DNA of 64,000 bases, from positions 29,761,228 to 29,825,227 of the forward strand of contig NC_134676.1 of assembly GCF_030463565.1 (NCBI RefSeq), written 5' to 3'. Each line of letters starts with the position of its first letter. Within the stretch, counting starts at the first letter, position 1. Made by a program: the position numbers and the translations under genes. This stretch comes from Pelecanus crispus. Taxonomy: Eukaryota > Chordata > Aves > Pelecaniformes > Pelecanidae. Under the pieces are notes generated by a model. That model saw only the letters and a list, made by a program, of their open reading frames with translations, was not told the origin of the DNA and ran no database searches. Of this stretch, positions 62,451 through 64,000 are shown in pieces.

Positions 62451-62541
62451 TTCAAGCTGTCCCTTCTCACTGCAGGGGGTTTGGGCTAGATGACCTCTAA
62501 AGGTCCCTTCCAACCCAAAGCATTCTATGATTCTTTGATTC
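61451..62541 (+). mobile_element. CR1 LINE (family A) nested inside the family B copy
   Basis: This is a 5'-truncated plus-strand CR1 of about 1.1 kb, starting at gggtttgatgggtggactgt. It ends with the CR1 3' UTR (cccttccaacccaaagcatt) and a short octamer-type tail ctatgattctttgattc. It matches the family A copy at 932-1616 closely but reaches further 5', into the reverse-transcriptase palm. Its position inside the family B ORF2 shows that it inserted later. No target-site duplication is seen, and a few bases of the host element were lost. Confidence 0.94.
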
Positions 62542-63655
62542 CGTGACAAGATGACCTGCTTAGTGGATGAGGGAAAGGCTGTAGATGTTGTCTACCTAGA
62601 CTTTAGTGAAGCCTTTGACACCATTTCCCACAGCATTCTCCTGGAGAAAGTGGCTGCTTATGGCTTGGATGGGCAGATTCTTCACTAGGTAAAAAAACTG
62701 GCTGGATGGCCAGGCCCCGAGAGTGGTGGTGAACAGAGTTAAACCCAGTGGGTGGCCGCTCACAAGTGGTGTTCCCTGGGGCTCAGTATTGGGGCCAGTT
62801 CTGTTTAATATCTTTATCAATGATCTGAACCAGGGGATCGAGTGCACTCTCCTAAGTTTGCAGGCAACACTGAATTGGGCGGGAGCGTTGATCTGCCTGA
62901 GGGTAGGAAGGTTCCACAGAGGGATCTGGACAGGCTGCATCAATGGGTTGGTGCCAGTTGTATGAGATTCAACAAGGTTGAGTGCTGGGTCCTGCACTTG
63001 GGTCACAACAACCCCATGCAATGCTACAGGCTTGGGGAAGAGTGGCTGGAAAGCTGCCTGGCCGAAAAGGACCTGGGGATGTTGGTCAGCAGTTGGATGA
63101 ATATGAGTTAGCAGTGTGCCCAGGTGACCAAGAAGGCCAATGGCATCCTGGCTTGTATCAGGAATGCTGTGGCCAGCAGCAGCAGGGAGGTGATTGTTCC
63201 CCTGTACTCGGCGCTGGTGAGGCTGCACCTGGAATACTGTGTCCAGTTTTGGGCCCCTCAATACAAGGACATTGAGGTGCTGGAGCGTGTTCAGAGAAGG
63301 GCAAGAAAGTTGGTGAAGGGTCTGGAGCACAGGTCTTATGAGGAGCGGCTGAGGGAACTGGGGTTGTTTAGTCTGGAGAAGAGGAGGCTGAGGGGTGACC
63401 TTATCGCTCTCTACAACTCCCTGAAAGGAGGTTGTAGCAGGTTGTAGTGGGTGTCAGTCTCTTTTCCCCAAGTAACAAGTGATAGGACAAGAGAAAATTG
63501 TTGTGCCAGGGGAGGTTTAGATTGGATAATAGGAAAAATTTCTTCACAGAAAGTGTAGTCAAGCACTGGAACAGGCTGCCCAGAGAAGTGGTTGAGTCCC
63601 CATCCCTGGAGGTATTTAAAAGATGTGTAAATGTGGTACTTAGGGTCATGGGGGG
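62542..63655 (+). mobile_element. CR1 LINE (family B), 3' part of the interrupted copy
   Basis: The outer element resumes at about gtgacaagatgacctgctta and continues through the reverse-transcriptase palm, thumb and C-terminus. It stops in the 3' UTR near gtacttagggtcatgggggg. The CR1 3' UTR end and the octamer tail are missing: the sequence goes directly into ctgttaacaatcattctata. A complete CR1 insertion keeps its 3' end, so a later deletion removed it. Confidence 0.92.
62550..63447 (+). pseudogene. CR1 ORF2 fragment, reverse transcriptase with lost catalytic site
   Basis: Motifs in order are YLDFSEAFDTISHSILL, then a TAG at 62686-62688 and an extra A in the following A7 run that shifts the frame. 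The palm follows, with [20 protein letters not shown]. The catalytic FADD is replaced by FAGN (62857-62868), so both catalytic aspartates are lost. After CMRFNKVEC and LVSSWMNMS comes a TAG at 63109-63111, followed by the thumb [20 protein letters not shown] and [16 protein letters not shown] up to 63447. It has more lesions than the minus-strand family B copy at 2918-5192 and cannot be active. Continued decay after the family A insertion is expected. Confidence 0.92.
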
Positions 63656-64000
63656 CTGTTAACAATCATTCTATATTTAGTTTTATAGTGGAGATTTTGC
63701 CCACCTATTTAGAAAAAAAAAACCAAACCCTAGATTAAGTCTGTAAAACTGAATGTAATTTGGAGACTCGTCAAAGGTCTTTCCTTCCCCAATTCTGCCA
63801 GGTAAATATCTCTGGGATTAAAACAAAGAAAATAAATTAATCTCCGCCTTCTTATTACAATACAAAGTGAGAGAAGCCAGGAAACACAGCGCAAAACCTG
63901 ATGGTACACAGTGTCCTTAGATCACTTGGCCATTGTTTTCTCTCACAGCAGCACATGTTAGTGATACAAAGAAGTTTAACATTTTTTGGCTTTGGCTTTT
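63656..64000. other. Unique sequence after the CR1
   Basis: No gene or repeat was seen beyond a short A-run near 63710-63721. Confidence 0.5.

Noticed and set aside
1-64000. CRISPR arrays, bacterial operons, rRNA or tRNA genes
   Set aside because: No regularly spaced repeats with spacers, no cloverleaf with A/B boxes and no rRNA-like sequence were seen. The window is vertebrate.

Overview
The window is vertebrate nuclear DNA, almost certainly from a bird. Two observations support this. CR1 LINEs are present at both ends, two of them carrying the avian-type 3' tail made of the octamer ATTCTATG. One LTR begins TGTCCTGGTTTCAGC and ends CCACGACA, which I recognise from memory as an endogenous-retrovirus LTR common in birds. 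The background is AT-rich and CpG-poor. Overlapping chance frames are short (150 codons or fewer) outside the CR1 copies. I found no host protein-coding gene, rRNA, tRNA or CRISPR, so this looks like a gene desert or the inside of a very large intron.

Layout. 1-5192: short unique sequence, then four CR1 pieces all on the minus strand: a 5'-truncated copy (family A, 932-1616), two short 3'-end scraps (2678-2870), and a 2.3-kb copy (family B, 2918-5192). The family B copy keeps one ORF2 frame apart from two stops and a 5-base insertion. 5193-29136: unique AT-rich DNA with a 112-bp-period duplication (5669-5878), microsatellites and an old CR1 scrap (9588-9741). 29137-31168: an ancient LINE relic, then a composite LTR locus (30456-31168) flanked by the direct repeat GCTTT. 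31169-60748: unique DNA with homopolymers, purine tracts, a hairpin cluster near 56.4-56.5 kb, and two weak candidate exons at 43.4-44.7 kb. 60772-63655: a nested CR1, in which a family A copy (61451-62541) splits a family B copy, all on the plus strand.

How the parts relate. The CR1 families at the left end sit on the minus strand and the same two families at the right end sit on the plus strand, so the window is bracketed by dispersed inverted repeats about 56 kb apart. Every transposon ORF seen is broken by truncation, nonsense codons, frameshifts or loss of the catalytic aspartates, so none looks able to move itself.

Limits. Repeat families were recognised by eye. Boundaries of old elements are good to roughly 10-30 bases. 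I saw no convincing new biological system. The least expected structures are the composite LTR, the nested and inverted CR1 arrangement, and the hairpin cluster.
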